DNA of 64,000 bases from Ziziphus jujuba (taxonomy: Eukaryota; Streptophyta; Magnoliopsida; Rosales; Rhamnaceae): the NCBI RefSeq assembly GCF_031755915.1, contig NC_083390.1:17639001-17703000 (forward strand), written 5' to 3'. The number at the start of each line of letters is the position of its first letter. The first letter of the stretch is position 1. Below the pieces are notes generated by a model. It had not been told where the DNA came from. It did not search any database and was given only the letters and a program-made list of their open reading frames with translations. This document shows positions 46,860 through 62,400 of the stretch, piece by piece. The translations under genes and the position numbers were made by a program.

Positions 46860-49800
46860 GACCAAAAAAAAAAAAAAAGCATTTAGTTTGTTTTTGAAAA
46901 TTTTGATAGCGACAGAAAAAATAATAAGTTGAATTATTGGCCTGCTATATTTGACCTTTCTAATTGTTCCAAAAAAAAAAAAAAAAAAAAACCATAGATA
47001 AACCCAAATCTGGCTTGATTAAAACAAAATCTTACAGTCTTTCTTTTTGGCATTAAAAGTGTTCAGGCCCTATCCCAAACAGTAGCAAAAGAGATTAGAA
47101 AAGGTTCAACGTGATGAATGTTTTTTTTTTTTTTTTCAAAAAAAAAAGTTTCTAAGAGTTGACCAATTGTAGGTGTATAATCATAATATTTTCTCTCTAA
47201 AAAAATAAAAAGAAAGGAAATAATAGTCAATGTACGTCTTTTCTTTGAGCCAAGAAAATTAATTTACATTAAAACCTTTAATGTATAAAGCCAAAGAGTC
47301 CCTGGTGGGGTAACCCGAATATCATGACCTTAATTTCCAATTTTCATGGGCCACTCCTCAAAATAAAGTAGAAAAAAAGAATCATTAACATTTATGCTTT
47401 AATTAGAATAAAATCGGTGCCCGGTATTCTTTTCTTGATCTCTCCGCTATAACTCAATTTCAAACTGAGACCCACAACACAAATTTTAAGTGGGTCATGT
47501 TGGAAAGAGTCTTGACATTTGTATATGTGAATTTACGAGGTGCAAAATACAGTTTAAGGGGAAAACCAAAAAAAAAAAAAAAAGAATCATCAAAAGCATT
47601 GAACATAAAAATAAATAAATAAATCCACATCTTTAATGGTTAGATTTATATTATGTGGATTTTTTACTGTGAAACATTTGTATTGGATCTATCATATAAA
47701 ATGATATATATATATATATATATATATTTTGTGGACACTATATTTGGATAGAAGGGAGAAAAGGAAAAGAAATGAAATGTTTAATAAGGAACAAAATAAA
47801 GGAAATGAAAATATTTGTTAATAATTGATATTTTAACGATTAACAAAGGGATAGAAAGAATATAAAAAATAATAAATATTTTAATATCAGTGATAATAAA
47901 GATAATTTTGAAATATTAAAAAATTCATTAAAAGTTTTTTCATTTCCATATATTTTCTATCAATTTTGAGAGGAAAAGAAACCTAATTAAAATAAAAGAA
48001 CCAATTCCTTTCATTTTTTTCTATTTCTTTTCTCGTCCTCATTTTAACCATTTAAATAAAATATTTAAAGAAAAATATTATTTGTCATTATTGTTAAATA
48101 ATCATTAGTGGGATGTATATATCAAATAACAATTTAAATTATTATCATTAAATAATTTATTTTTAAAATTTTAAAATAAAAAATAATAAAATTAAATACT
48201 TTAATTAAAATTTATCACATATGATGATGGTAATTATCACCAGTGACAAATAGCAACACTCGAATTCTATTCCATCAATCCAAACATAGTGTGAGGAAAA
48301 ATATGCTATTTGATAAACGATCACCATTGGAACCAACGTGTCAGATTATTTAAATGGTTATCATTAAAAGTTCATTTTTAAAATTTTAATATAAAAAATA
48401 ATAGAATTAAATGCTCTCAACTAAAAGTTATCACATAATCTAGTGATTATCATCAATAATCACAAATAACAAAGCTCAATGTTGAGCCTTTTGACAAGAT
48501 ACTTGCAATTTTGTGTAGAAGATAATATTGAATTTACAGCATTATATCCATGGTAATATTGAATTTATAATATTTGTGATGATCTAAGAGTCCATGCTGA
48601 CTTGGTTGTTATTTGTCTTTGATTATGCAATGATTTTTTATTTTAAAAAATTAATTTAGGAAAATAGATCTTTTTAAGCAACAATTTAAATGTCAAATAC
48701 CATATAAATTCTACCAATAATTATCACCAATTAAAACAAATGATATTTTTTATTTTTTTTATTTTTTTTTTATTTTTTTTTATTTTTTTGGCTGAGATTA
48801 TTAACCTTATAATTGTTAGTTGTTAGTGTTCGGCGAAACATATGTAGATCCGGAAAACTTGTATACAATAGTGACATTTCTTTACCATTTTTATTAATCA
48901 CTCATTGTAAACAAGTTTTTTCATATAAAGCAGAAATAAATATACATGGGTTTTTATTTTATTTTATTTTTTTTCCCGAGTAAATACGTGTTTCAACTTT
49001 TTTTTTCAGCCATTTTAAAAACTGGTGATGTGATTCAGTATGTGAAAAGTTAGCAAATTAATGTAACATGAAATAAACTTATAAGTTAACCATAAATAAA
49101 CCAACAAATTAAGCAAAATAAATTAATAGATAAACCAACAAAATAATTTTATATCGATTAGCTAGTATTTGGAAAAATGAATAATGCAACGGTCACAAAG
49201 ATGTTTACAAAAGTGATCGTGAGGTGTTATTGTTTAGTGATTTGCATTTAATACACTTATCTTTCACTTATAAAAATTTAGATTATATATTAATTTTCAG
49301 CAAATAAAACAATGACATTTAATCGTTTTATAAATATTTTATTAAAATACTCCTTAATGTCTCTAACTCTAAGTATTATTTTCAAAATAATAGAAGACAA
49401 ATTCATACTTGTACTGTAATTATTTTTTAATTGATATTTTGATTTGTATGCCGTAGTATTGTAAATATATAATAATAATAATAATAATAATGGTACTAGT
49501 GTTTTTTTTTTTTTCCTCCTTTTTTGAAGGTGTAGAAACTGATCATAGTGTCAAAGTGTGGGCTTTTTATTATGAGACAGTCAAACTAATGTCCTTGATG
49601 TTGAATATAATTGCCCTTTTAACATGTTGATTAAGCCTCTAATTAAAGATTACCTTACCTTCTTAAAAGTTCCTCATGCTCCGATTGACCAAGTGAAATT
49701 GACTTAGGTACAATAAGAAATTAATTGATTTGTTTCATATTTACTATCACCATAGATATATATGATTTTAATTGAGGATTGTATGGCACTTGAAATTTCA

Positions 49801-52800
49801 TGAATCTTAATTTCATGTTATTGACCCTCTTTCTTTTTTATTTTTGTTTTCCCTCATAGTTATGTACTTAATGTCTCTAATATTTTTTTGAAAGGACTTA
49901 AATTAGACAATCAAATTATTAGCATTTTATTTATTTCCAAGTTATCTTCTAATAATTGTTCCAAAAAAATGTTATCTTCTAATATGATATTAGAAGTGGT
50001 CAACAAACTACAAAATAATAAATAAAAAAAGAATTAGAAAATATATATATATATATATATATTGTATAAGTAAAAAATGGCAAAATTGAAATTCTATCTA
50101 AAAGAAAGATAAATTTGATTTTATATAGCAGCAAGTTTATATTCATCAAATGAGATATGGACCGGCATGCACAAATACATCGATTGCATTTTGACCAGAC
50201 CTGTTGTGCAAATATACATGCCCATAACGAGTTTTGAAAGTTATCTCTTTTCTTTTTTCTTTTCTTTTTTTTTTTTTTTCTTTTTTAGGTTTAAAGTTTT
50301 AAAAGTTTTCTGGTAACATAACCGCCATCAATTATATCTTTATTTTTGTGATTAAAACTGGTGGATAGAACTCATGACTTGTTTTTATGGCTGGACTTTT
50401 ATTATTATTATTATAATTATTTTTTTCTTTGTCACCGAAATATTGTTCATTAAAGGTTATATATCTTAATAAATAATAGAAAATGTGCACCCAAATGATG
50501 ATGTTTACGCACAATTCCGGTTAATGAACTCATAACTTACTCGTGCGTATTAGTTTAATTTACTACAAAAAATACACTTTTTTTTTTTTTTTCTTCTTCT
50601 TTCTCTAACTTTTATTTTTTAATAAAAGTTGAACAAGTATGGGATCGTTGAGAGAATTAATAAAAGCATATTCCTTTTTTAATTTATCTTTCAAGAAGAA
50701 TAACTGAAGGCGAATTTCCTAAAGCTTTGCAGCTTGTGATGCTTATTGCTCCTGGTTAGACGATGCCCCTGAGTGACTCATACCTCTCCTTGATATTGAT
50801 GTATACATCCCGTTTATCAAATTAATAGAAAGTAACTCTCAAAAAAAAAAAAAAAAAAAGACACTATTGAGCCTTCCATACAAAATAAAGGGTAAAGTTA
50901 GAAAAGTAAAATTTATAACAATAATGAAAATTACCATCTAGTTAAAAACTAAAAATTGATTTATATTAAGACAAGCTTTATAGGAGTTAACTATGGTATT
51001 ATATTTCCTTAATTATTATTTTTAAAAATTACTGAGATTCAAAAATGTTTTCTAAAAAAATTTGTCTCCTTTTTTTCTTCAATCCGACACCATAAGCATT
51101 ATCCAACATACAGTATTTAAAAAGTATACTATAAAAAGGAATATCAATTTCATAACATCGATGAATTAAAAGGAAAAAAAAAAAATATATATATATATAT
51201 ATGTGTGTGTGTATATATATATCAATATTCAAGAAAATAAAATAAAAAATCACGTGGCCTATAAATAGTATTACTCGAAAAGAAATCAACATATATTAAT
51301 TGAAGGAAATATTGAGATAAATACAAAAGTATCATTCGAATTTTGAAAAAATAAAATCATTTACAGATATTAGAATAATCTAAATTTACTCATATATTCT
51401 TAAAAAGTTAAATTATTTTTAAATTATTTTTTGTTTCTTTTCTTTTTTTACAATAATTAATTTAAAGATCTTAAATTTTTTTAATTTTTGATTAAATTGT
51501 ATTTAAACTATATGATCACTTTTTCTATTTTTTTAAAAATAATATAATAATTTTAATTTTATAAATTTTTTAAAATAAAATATATATCTGATAAGTACCG
51601 TTCACTTAAATATACTTGAAAAATTATAATATATTTAGTTAAATTTATTTGGTAATTATAATACCATTTTAATACATTTGGTTAAATATATTTCATAAAT
51701 TATCATTTACTTAAAAAACCTTATCTGATTAAAAGTTTTTTTTTTTTTAAGACTGAAGAACTATCACTTAATTTAAAAAATATTTTTATTTATGCCAAAT
51801 TTGAAAGAGCATAAATAAAATAATCCTTTAATTAAATTCAACATAAAAGAAAGTAATAGTCTATTTTGTATTATTATTTAGTTGTCCTTGTTGATAGAGT
51901 TTTCAAACGAGGTTTTTTCGTTTGTATTTTTGACCTTTTTCGCCTTGCTTTATGGGGAGTGACAACAACGGCTCGGCACTAAAGTCAAACCCACAATAGG
52001 AACACCAAAAAAAAGGATTTAAATTTTTATTTATTGAAAACCAGAAAAATAAAAAATAGAAATAGAAATAGAATTGAGAATATCATTTTAAGGAAGACGT
52101 GGGTTTCAAAGCTAGTTGGAAAGGATACCAGGCACTGTATATGCTCAGAATACCATGTAGACCACCACCAATAAATAAAGGTATGAAAAATGGTCCCCAA
52201 GTGAGATTAAAAAAGGGCCAGCCAACCCTTTAGCTATGGTACTTTAATTATACATCCAATCATAACAATTTCTAAAACCTTTTCCAATGGGTCAGAATGC
52301 AATCCAAGCCAATTCTTATGGACCGAATTCCACTTGAATTTGTCATAGGCATGCTTATATAAATATAATATATATTCAGGAAAAAAACTTATAATATATA
52401 CATAAAAAGTCTAGATCAGGACTAGGTCTAGATCAGGACTATCTTGGTTTCTTTTTTACAAAAAGAAATCAGATTCTAACTATTGATTTCTCCATTTGGA
52501 TTGAATTTTACCATTTTTTCATTCCTAATAAAAGACAAATTGAATATATATAATATATTATGCATGCATATATACATACATATATATATATATGTATATT
52601 ATATAATGTTAACATCTGCACTATAAAAATTTATGAATAAATATGAAAAATAAACTTTTGGCACCAAAATTATTGTCAACAATAATTTTTTTGTGTCAAT
52701 CTATATTTATTGTATAAATGTTTACACTTTAAAAAAGATTATATATATATATATAGTCACATTTAAATCGAAATATTTTTTATTAAAATTAAAGTTAAAA

Positions 52801-53023
52801 TTTATTTTTCAGATCTTGAATTGTATAAAAAATTAAAATTTAAAAATATATTTATTAATTATCAAATCGTGATTAGGTTTATTTTTTTTAAATATAATTA
52901 GTATATTATCAAATTTATATTTAATCATATTTCAAGTTTTAAATCCTAATCATTATGATACAAAGGCTCCCAATAAAAAAAAATTATAATATTAAAACCA
53001 TAAAAATGTTTTGATATGAGTTC

Positions 53024-53026
<3 letters not shown>

Positions 53027-53054
<28 letters not shown>

Positions 53055-53073
53055 TGTGTGTGTGTGTGTGTGT
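53027..53073. repeat. compound TA/TG microsatellite
   Basis: A run of TA dinucleotides with CATATATG in the middle, passing into an uninterrupted TG run. Confidence 0.95.
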
Positions 53074-53154
53074 GACGGGTCTCTCTTCCCGACTCTCTGA
53101 AAATGTTTAAAACTAAGATATAACATCTAGAACGTTTCCAAAAATCATATATTA

Positions 53155-53515
53155 GTTAGGCAAAATTATAAATGTCCTTTCTTATTTTCATTCAAGTTTC
53201 AGTTTGCTCCTTGAATTTTTTTTTTTTTTTTTTTAGCAATTTGCCACCAAGCTTTGACGTAATGTTAATTTAACCCCTCTTAAAATTTTGATAAAATTGA
53301 CTAATCAATGTTAAAGTTGTTTTCTTACATAATAATCCTAATCAAATTTGTTTTGAAAAATATTATTATTAGTCTAAGGATCAATCAACACTCCATCAAA
53401 GTTTAAGGGAAAATTTGCTTAAAAACATTAGGAGGCAAAATGGAATTTTTTTTTCTTTTTTTCCTGGTAATGGAGGCAAAATGGAACTTGAATAAAAGTA
53501 TAAAAATATTTTATA
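53155..53515. mobile_element. foldback MITE-like sequence
   Basis: The left arm (TTTTCATTCAAGTTTCAGTTTG) pairs imperfectly with the right arm (CAAAATGGAACTTGAATAAAA, reversed). Typical of degenerate plant foldback elements; exact ends not determined. Confidence 0.4.
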
Positions 53516-56214
53516 TTTATCTCTAATATCTGTATAACAATAATAACAGAATTAATAAAATATTTATCAAATTTATTTATCAAATAATATAATAATATTT
53601 TATTATTTTATTTATATTTAAACTATACAAATATATTAATTAATAATATTTTAACTTATATAATTTGATAAATAAATTTAATATATGTTTTGTTTTTGTA
53701 TTTTTATGCAACTATTATTTAGCATCTAGCCGTTAAAATTATAATCAAAATGGCACTAAGCATTCTCGTCAAGTACCCTAAGCCCAAGTTGGATCTAGTG
53801 GAAGCAACAACAAAAGAATATTACAACAAAAAAAAAAAAAAAAAAAAACTATTATTTAGCTTATCATTAATTGATGTGAAAGCTATATAGTAGTATCTTC
53901 ATTTGCTTGACATTTAAAGCAAATTCATCACAATTTCTCGCACTAATATTTCGTTCGTTCGTTTTTTCTTTTCTTTTTGTTTTTTTAAATATATGGGCTT
54001 TAAATGTTTCTTGGATACTGTGCTTACCTGTAATGAGTATTAGATTTCAGGTAAAGTAATATATAATTTGCATTTTAAACACAAATTAAACAATTAAAAT
54101 ATGGTTCATAAAGTTTTGCAAATATGATTGTAGAGTAGAGAAAAAAGTATAGCCCTGTATGAAACTTTATCATTAGTAGTAACAATCACAAACACATATA
54201 ACAGTTATAATATTATATTAAAATTTTAAAAATAAATTTTTTAATATTAATCATTTAAATTGTTATATAATATATATGTTCCATTGATGGTGGTAAATTA
54301 CATTTTTCAATCTTAAATGATATAAAGAAGTTCTAATTTTCAAAAAAAAAAAAAAACTTTTATAGCTTTTTATATTATTATTATTATTATTATTATTTTG
54401 TCTTTTTCATATTGAACTTTTTGGGTACATCGTTGGCTTACATATGTAGTAAATGTTAATGAACATTGTCGTGGATTGTATTCTTTCTTCTCATTCCAAT
54501 TAATTCCAAAATTTTCAACATTAATTTTAAAAGAAAAGGAAAAAATATTAATTATTTTTAATCGACATATAAAATTTAACAAATGTGTCATGAAAATCAT
54601 GTTTATGAGAGCAACCAAAATTGAATTTTTCAAAATAAATAAAATAATGTTTAAAAGTAAAAGTTTAAAAAAAAAAGAAAAAAAAGAAAAAGGTGCTCCA
54701 AAAAGCTAAAGACAACGGATGATGTAAACGCTCAATTTTATAATTATTTATTTTTAAAAAAGTAATTTTAGATCATATTCGGAGGAGGAAAAAAAAGAAA
54801 AAAAAAGTAGAGCAAGCTTATGCAGTGGCTAGCTAAGCAGGAAGAAAACTAGTGTACTATTGTGGACTATAATTAATTAAATCATGTAGGTTTTCATTAT
54901 GAAACTCGATCGCCACATTTAACGATTCAGATCGACGATGATTGGAGGCAACTAATTTTGAACATTCTTTGAAATAACTTCATTGATTATCAATATTCGA
55001 ATTTCTTTCTTTCTTTTTTTTTTTTTTTTTTTTTTGCAATAATATTTGAATTTCTTTAAATTGTATTAAATCAAAATTTGCAATAAAAACCTAATTTGTG
55101 AATAGTAAAAATTATTGTTTTCTTAAATATCCAAATTCGAATTTTTTACCTAAATATCCAAAAATATAAAATATAAATATCTTGGTCAAAAAAAAATAAC
55201 ACCAGCAATTGTTAGGGTGATCATGTCTTGCCATATCAATGCCAATGTTAATCTATGTTTAAAAACTATAGAATTTTATACTTCTTTTGTTTTTTGTTTT
55301 TTACGAAATACTTTATACATCTAAATCTATTAATTTTTCTTTTATATGTTTCTTAACAATGAGGAACCAATTAAAATGCCTCTACTCTACAGCATGTTTG
55401 TTATGCAAAATAGATATATGAATATAATAACTATTCCATAGAATTAACTGTTCATATGCTATATTTTAAATTTTTGAAAATTTTGTTTTATAAAAATACT
55501 TATTCCTCCATGTCAAAAAATAGTTATTCCTTTAAAAAAATTCAAAATTGTTATTTTTTTATTTGAACGATAAGTATCTTTGAAATAGTTAGAATGTATT
55601 TAAATCTAGATTAATTATTACAAACTTAAAATACAAAAATAATTATAAAATTCGACTTTTAATCATTTTACCAACTTTGATATTTTTCAAAAAAACATTT
55701 ATAAAGATTAAACATTAAGACTAGTTGAAAATAATGACCCAAACATATGAATAGAAATACTTATTCATTTTTCCTTTTTTAATTCCTATAAATTGATATT
55801 CCTATTATCAAGAACAACATTTTTATATACCAAATAAGCTCTAATCACTTAGTAATTATTTATTTATTTATTTATTTTTTTGGTGAGTAATGGGCTAGTA
55901 AATTTTTGATAGTTACACATACACTAATTACTTGTTGACAACCAAAAAGAAGGTAAAATAATACAATTATACAAACACCAATAAATTAATATTGAAATTT
56001 ATACCATGAGAAAAAATACACGATTGAAATTCACAAAATTTAGTGAAAATTTATTATTTTGTCATTTTCACTACTTTTCTTATTATTTAATATTGAAAGC
56101 TTAATGTCCTTTCTCGGACAAATTCGATGATAAAACTACTATATTTACAAATTATGGTTTTGAATTTGAATTTTTCATTTACAAATAATAAAAAGAGTAA
56201 TTATATAATGTCCC
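53516..56214. other. gene-poor AT-rich intergenic region
   Basis: Poly-A/T tracts and ATT repeats (54374-54396). Small open frames are low-complexity. No gene recognised. Confidence 0.55.
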
Positions 56215-56720
56215 TTTTAAACTTTTATAAAAGTTTTAATTTTCCACCAAAATTTCTAGGTTTAATTTTATTGTGGTACCCTCAACTTTGACGGTTTTAT
56301 GATTTAAATCTTTAACTTTCAAAAGTATAATTTAAACTTTCAATTTTTTAATTTATTACAAATTGGTTTAAATCCCAATTTAACAAACAGATGGGTGATG
56401 TTTTTGTACACATGGGTTTTATGTGATCTCAACATTTGATCCAAATATGAAAACTTCCCATCCTTTCAACCTCGTCCATGTAGACAAATTGTTAACCATC
56501 CATATGTCAAATTGAGGATTGAAGCAATCTACCACAAATTGTAAAATTGAAAGCCTAAATTACTACTTTTGAAAGTTAAGGGTTTGAATTATAAAATCTT
56601 AAAAATTAAAGATATTAAAGTGCAATTAGTCCTTTTTGAATTTTAAGCAGTATCTTTTAACTTTGACTAATGTCAATTTGTTCTCTTAGAATTTGGCAAT
56701 ATTGGTTAGCAAACATTAAA
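56215..56720. mobile_element. foldback MITE-like sequence
   Basis: ATCTTTAACTTTCAAAAGTA near 56305 pairs with TACTTTTGAAAGTTAAGGGT near 56565. Tracts on both sides continue to pair imperfectly over about 250 bp per arm. Non-coding. Confidence 0.45.
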
Positions 56721-59273
56721 ATTGATTTTGTATATTAATATTATGCATATAAATCAAAACTTTATTTTTGAACAAAATTTGATAGATAAAAATATGTCTT
56801 TCACTCTTTTTTTAATCAAATTTGATTCAAACAATATTTTTGTTTATAGAAATTCAATTTCAATACTAGCTAATATTGCTTTATCCTTATGGGAACAGTC
56901 TAATGACAACATACACACTCTTCTATATATAGGTCTTACATTTGAATAACAATTTTAATTATTTAAAAAGAAAAAAAGAATGTTAGGCAGGTTATTATAT
57001 AATTTCCCATCAAAAGACATATGAAAACTTTAAAAAAAATTATAAAACAAAAAAACCCAAAAGAGATTATATTGTTGTAAAAATAAAGTTTAAAGAATTA
57101 TTTTTTATAATTTTTTACAAAAAAAATATTTTTAAATTATTTTTTGACTACAGAAAACAAAGAAAAGTTAGTGTAGCAACATTTAGAAAAATAAACAATT
57201 GAATGCTGAACACAAAAAAAAAATAAAAAAAAAATAAATATTTTATATCATCTCAAAAGAAAAAATAAATAAATAAAAAACAACAAACAACAATAACAGC
57301 AACAACATGTATAGGACCTGAGAATCAACACATGCGTGTGCAAAAGCCTTTACATATTCCTTATTTTATCAAAGAGTCATAATCGCTCTCTTCTGAAATG
57401 AATGTACCAATTGATTTCTTTGCACAAAGGCCCCAATGGGGTTGGCCTATGGATAACTAGAAAACAATGTGATTTGAGACACACAAAAGTAGTAGTGTAT
57501 TATAATTAAGCCCTCCACCTGTTTGAAGAAATTAATTAGCCAGCTAGGACAGCTAATACATAACATTATTTAGGGATTAATCCAAGCTAGATTTTCCAAC
57601 TGTTTGGAGAATCTGCCAAAGATGCAACAAAGTAAAGAGGATGGTCCCTAACCAGCTATAAAGTTGAACTTTGAACTTAAACATTAAATGGGATTTTTTT
57701 TTATTTTTTTATTTTTTTATTTTTTTTAATTTTTTGAACTCCCCTATTACTCCTTGGCATGCAGGATTATATAGGAGAGAGATAGGGAGAAAGAAGAGGT
57801 TCAGTTCACCCACACTGTTTGTTTAGCTAGAAAAAAAAAATAATAAATAAATGAAAAAGATAAAGAGAGAGATAGAGAGCAAGAGAGACATCATCACCTC
57901 CCATGCCATTAAACCAGAATGCACTTGATGTTTTTCCGTCTGTGGGGCCTATTTTTTTCACTTACATTTATTCATATTCTTTAGTTTCAATTTTCACCAA
58001 TTGAACTGTATCATTGATTATCCTTCGAATTTTTTCAGCATTTGGGCCCCACAAATACTCACATGCTCTCTCCTTCTTCTTCAATCTTTCACAACACTGT
58101 ATATATACATATATTTAGTACAGTGTATCAAATCTGATGGTACATTTGGACATACATGTATACCGTTAGTCTTTTATTTAGAAATTCCAGAAACATAAAT
58201 TTAGTTTAGATTTTATCTTATTACTGGTAATAAGGTGCTGATCCTTTTACTCTCCCATTATCGATAGTAAACTAAATACTAAACAAAACTTTGATAAGAA
58301 TTTATGAATAAGAGATTTTTTGTATATGTATATAAAAATCTATACCTTGACGCCATGAAACAGTTTATATTGGATGCCACAAAACAACTTATAATAGGTG
58401 TCATGTGGTTTATTGGCACCAATAGACAGTTAAATATCCAGTATAAACTGCCTTATAACACCCAACAGATCATTCTTTTACATATATATATATATATATT
58501 ATTTTTCTTTGTAATAGTTATGATTTTTCTTTGTAATAATTATGACTAACTTTGGGTAGCCACTGATATTTTAGGATCTTCCTTTCATTCCATGACTCGG
58601 CTATATATTAACTTGGAGGCTACCTGTCATCTTCAATATATGTATATATTTAATAGTTATAATGAATACATATATTATATTATAATTTATTTATTTATTT
58701 TTTTTTCACATAAAGCAACATTTCCTTTTGTGCTCAGAGAACACCTATTGCTCTGAATTCACAGGCCCTCCATGGACCCATCACACTAATTACACCCATC
58801 ACACTAATTACTAACTTACAATTCTAAATTCATCAAAATAAAACTCATTTCAATTTCCTATAAATAAATAAATATATATATATATATACAAAATTAATAT
58901 TTTTTTTAAACAAGTAAAATTAGAATATCAAATTTAGTTTATCAAAATTTAAATAGCTCACTGACAGACAATGACCCTGGATCAACACAAGGCCTATATA
59001 TGTATATATATATTTATATGTGTGTGTGTGTGTGTGTGTTGCGCCGATCTTAGATATACCTTGTCTGTGGGTCCTATTTCCTTTTGACCAAAAGTCAAAA
59101 TCAGTCCTTTCACTACATTCTTTTCTCCTTCATTTCTACAGTGTTTAAAGGGGTACTCAAATTTTTTTCTGAAGTGAAGCAGTATTAAGTACATGCCCAC
59201 CCCCAACTTCAATCCATTTCTTTTCTTTTTCTTATTCCTTTCCACGTTCCCTCTTTTTTTTTTCCCCCAGTTT
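56721..59273. other. upstream region of BRL2
   Basis: No gene. A GA-rich tract (57770-57890), a small inverted repeat (CAGTTTATATTGGAT near 58361 with ATCCAGTATAAACTG near 58437), TA microsatellites, a GT run (59019-59040) and a T-rich region before the BRL2 leader. GA/CT tracts are common in plant developmental gene promoters, but no specific factor site can be claimed. Confidence 0.5.
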
Positions 59274-59280
59274 TATAAAA
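59274..59280 (+). promoter_or_regulatory. candidate TATA box of BRL2
   Basis: TATAAAA 222 bp before the start codon, followed by a CT-rich leader with an uninterrupted CT run (59431-59458), a usual feature of plant 5' untranslated regions. Confidence 0.45.
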
Positions 59281-59427
59281 CACAAAAAGCAACTTCTTTT
59301 ACTAAAGCTCCCCACATTCTGCTTTGCCACAACAAACTCCTAATCATATTCGCCACTCTCTCACTCTACTCACTAGCTAAAACCCTTCTTTTTCTTTTTC
59401 TCCCTCATAACACAACTCCTTCATTCT

Positions 59428-59462
<35 letters not shown>

Positions 59463-59495
59463 GTGTCTCCTGCAAAGCTTGTTTGATTTCCATCA

Positions 59496-62400
59496 ATGGA
59501 GACCAACCCAGTTCAGCTTTTTCTACATCTTTCATTTACACTTGTCTCAATGGTTCTTGTTTCTGCTTCTGCAGCTGGTGAAGGTGTTGTTACATCGATC
59601 AAAACAGATGCTGAAGCTCTAATGAAGTTCAAGAAGATGATTCAGCAAGACCCAGACGGAGTTTTCTCAGGTTGGCAGCTTGACAGGAATCCATGTAGCT
59701 GGTATGGAGTTTCATGCTCCATGGGGAGAGTAACTGAGCTCAATATCAGTGGTCGTCCTCTAAAGGGGAATAATATATATCTTGATCCTTTGGCTTCCCT
59801 AGACATGTTATCTTCTATCACACTGTCTTTGAATTCGTTCACTGTAAATTCCACTTCTCTGCTTCAGCTTCCATATGGATTGAAAGAGCTTGACCTTTCT
59901 TTTGGTGGACTTGTAGGTACAATCCCTGAGAATTTTTTCCCAAAGTTTCCAAATCTTGTCTCTGTCAATCTTGGTTATAACAATTTGACAGGTTCTGTAC
60001 CTGATGATCTCCTATTGAACTCTGATAAACTTCAGTACCTAGACCTTTCTTCTAACAATCTGACAGGGTCAATTTCTGGTCTGAAAATTGAGAATTCTTG
60101 CAGTTCTCTGCTCACTTTTGAATTGTCTGGGAACCGTATAACCGGTACCCTTCCTGTCTCACTTTCAAACTGTACAAGTCTCCAAACTCTGTCAATCCAT
60201 GACAATTCTCTTACAGGGGAAATCCCAAAATCTATTGGGGACCTTAATAGTTTGCAGAAACTAGATCTCTCTCGCAATCAAATCACTGGTTGGATCCCGT
60301 CTGAATTAGGACATGCATGCAACTCGCTGCTTGAAATTAAGCTCTCAAACAACAACATTTCAGGTCCAATCCCAGACTCCTTCTCTTCATGTTCTTTGCT
60401 GCAAATTCTCGATCTTTCAAACAACAACATATCAGGACCCCTTCCAGATTCTATCTTTAAGAATCTTGGTGCATTGGAGAGCTTGTTGCTGAGTAACAAT
60501 GGCATCACTGGACCATTTCCTTCTTCCATATCATCTTGCAAGAGATTACAGATCATAGACTTCAGTTCCAATAAGATTTCCGGTTTCATCCCAAAAGATA
60601 TATGCCCGGGAGCCGCCTCACTCCAGGAACTTCGAATGCCAGATAATCTTATCGTAGGAGAAATCCCTGCTGAATTATCTAAGTGTTCCCAGCTGAAGAC
60701 TATTGATCTTAGTCTTAATTATCTAAATGGGTCGATTCCACCAGAGCTTGGGAGGCTTGAAAATCTTGAGAAACTAATAGCATGGTTCAATGGGTTGGAG
60801 GGGAAAATCCCACCAGAGTTAGGAAAATGCAGGAATCTCAAGGACCTTATTCTCAACAACAATCAGCTTAGCGGTGAAATTCCAGTTGAATTGTTCAATT
60901 GCGGTAATCTTGAATGGATATCACTTACAAGCAATAAACTGAGCGGTGAGATCCCACGTGAGTTTGGCACTTTGACAAGACTGGCTGTGCTCCAACTTGG
61001 AAACAATAGCTTCACCGGTCAGATACCAGGAGAGCTGGGAAATTGCAGCGGTTTGGTTTGGTTGGACTTGAACAGCAACAAGCTCACTGGTGAGATTCCA
61101 CCTCGACTCGGAAGGCAGCTTGGTTCTAAACCATTGACTGGAATACTTTCTGGCAACACTATGATGTTCGTACGTAATGTCGGAAATTCTTGTAAAGGAG
61201 TTGGGGGTCTGTTGGAATTTGCTGGTATCCGACCTGAAAGACTTCTGCAAGTTCCCACATTGAGGACTTGTGATTTCACAAGGTTGTATTCTGGTCCTGT
61301 CCTGAGCCTCTTTACACAATACCAAACTTTGGAATATCTGGATCTGTCTTATAATGAGCTTCGCGGTAGAATTCCTGAAGAGATTGGGGACATGATCGCC
61401 TTGCAAGTCCTAGAATTAGCGCACAACCAGTTATCTGGTGAGATTCCTTCCTCACTTGGGAGGCTTAAAAACTTAGGGGTATTTGATGCTTCACATAACA
61501 GATTGCAGGGTAATATCCCAGATTCATTCTCGAACTTGTCATTCTTGGTGCAAATCGATCTATCCAATAATGATTTAACCGGGCAAATTCCATCAAGAGG
61601 GCAGCTAAGTACACTTCCGGCATCACAGTATGCCAACAATCCAGGACTTTGTGGGGTTCCATTGCCAGAGTGTCAGAACAACAATGACCAACCAACCATA
61701 GCCACTCCGGCTGACGATGGAGGAAAAGGGGGTCGAAAAGCATCAGCCACGACCTGGGCTAATAGCATTGTCTTGGGGATTCTCATTTCCATTGCATCAA
61801 TCTGTATTTTGATTGTGTGGGCAATTGCAATGCGTGCAAGAAGAAGGGAGGCAGAAGAAGTGAAGATGCTTAGTAGCTTGCAAGCATCCCATGCAGCCAC
61901 CACATGGAAGATTGATAAAGAGAGAGAACCACTGAGCATCAATGTTGCAACTTTCCAGAGACAGCTCAGAAAACTCAAATTCTCCCAGCTTATTGAGGCT
62001 ACCAATGGGTTCTCAGCTGCAAGCCTTATTGGGTGTGGAGGGTTTGGAGAAGTGTTCAAGGCAACTTTGAAGGACGGATCAAGTGTTGCAATCAAGAAAC
62101 TTATAAGATTGAGTTGCCAAGGTGACCGTGAATTCATGGCAGAAATGGAGACTCTGGGGAAGATCAAGCATAGAAATCTTGTGCCTCTACTGGGTTATTG
62201 CAAAGTTGGTGAAGAGAGACTCCTTGTATATGAATTCATGGAGTATGGCAGCCTTGAAGAAATGCTACATGGGAGAACAAAGGCAAGGGATCGGCGTATT
62301 CTAACATGGGAAGAGAGGAAGCAAATTGCAAGAGGTGCAGCCAAGGGACTCTGCTTTCTCCACCACAATTGCATCCCTCATATTATACATAGAGACATGA

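Larger units (their letters stand above)
46058..53150. other. gene-poor AT-rich intergenic region
   Basis: No coding sequence was recognised on either strand. It contains a CT microsatellite (46080-46099), a perfect 34-bp palindrome (46826-46859), TA runs (47701-47727, 50041-50062, 51184-51201), an AAT run (49471-49490), many poly-A/T tracts and a 16-bp tandem pair (52409-52424, 52426-52441). Confidence 0.6.

Noticed and set aside
52409..52441. Pair of 16-bp direct repeats considered as a target-site duplication
   Set aside because: The copies are separated by one base, so no element lies between them; a simple tandem duplication.
59193..59486. 97-residue frame upstream of BRL2, considered as an upstream ORF
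   Set aside because: Its only ATG lies upstream of the candidate TATA box (59274-59280), so it would not be in the transcript. The protein is low-complexity, driven by CT repeats.
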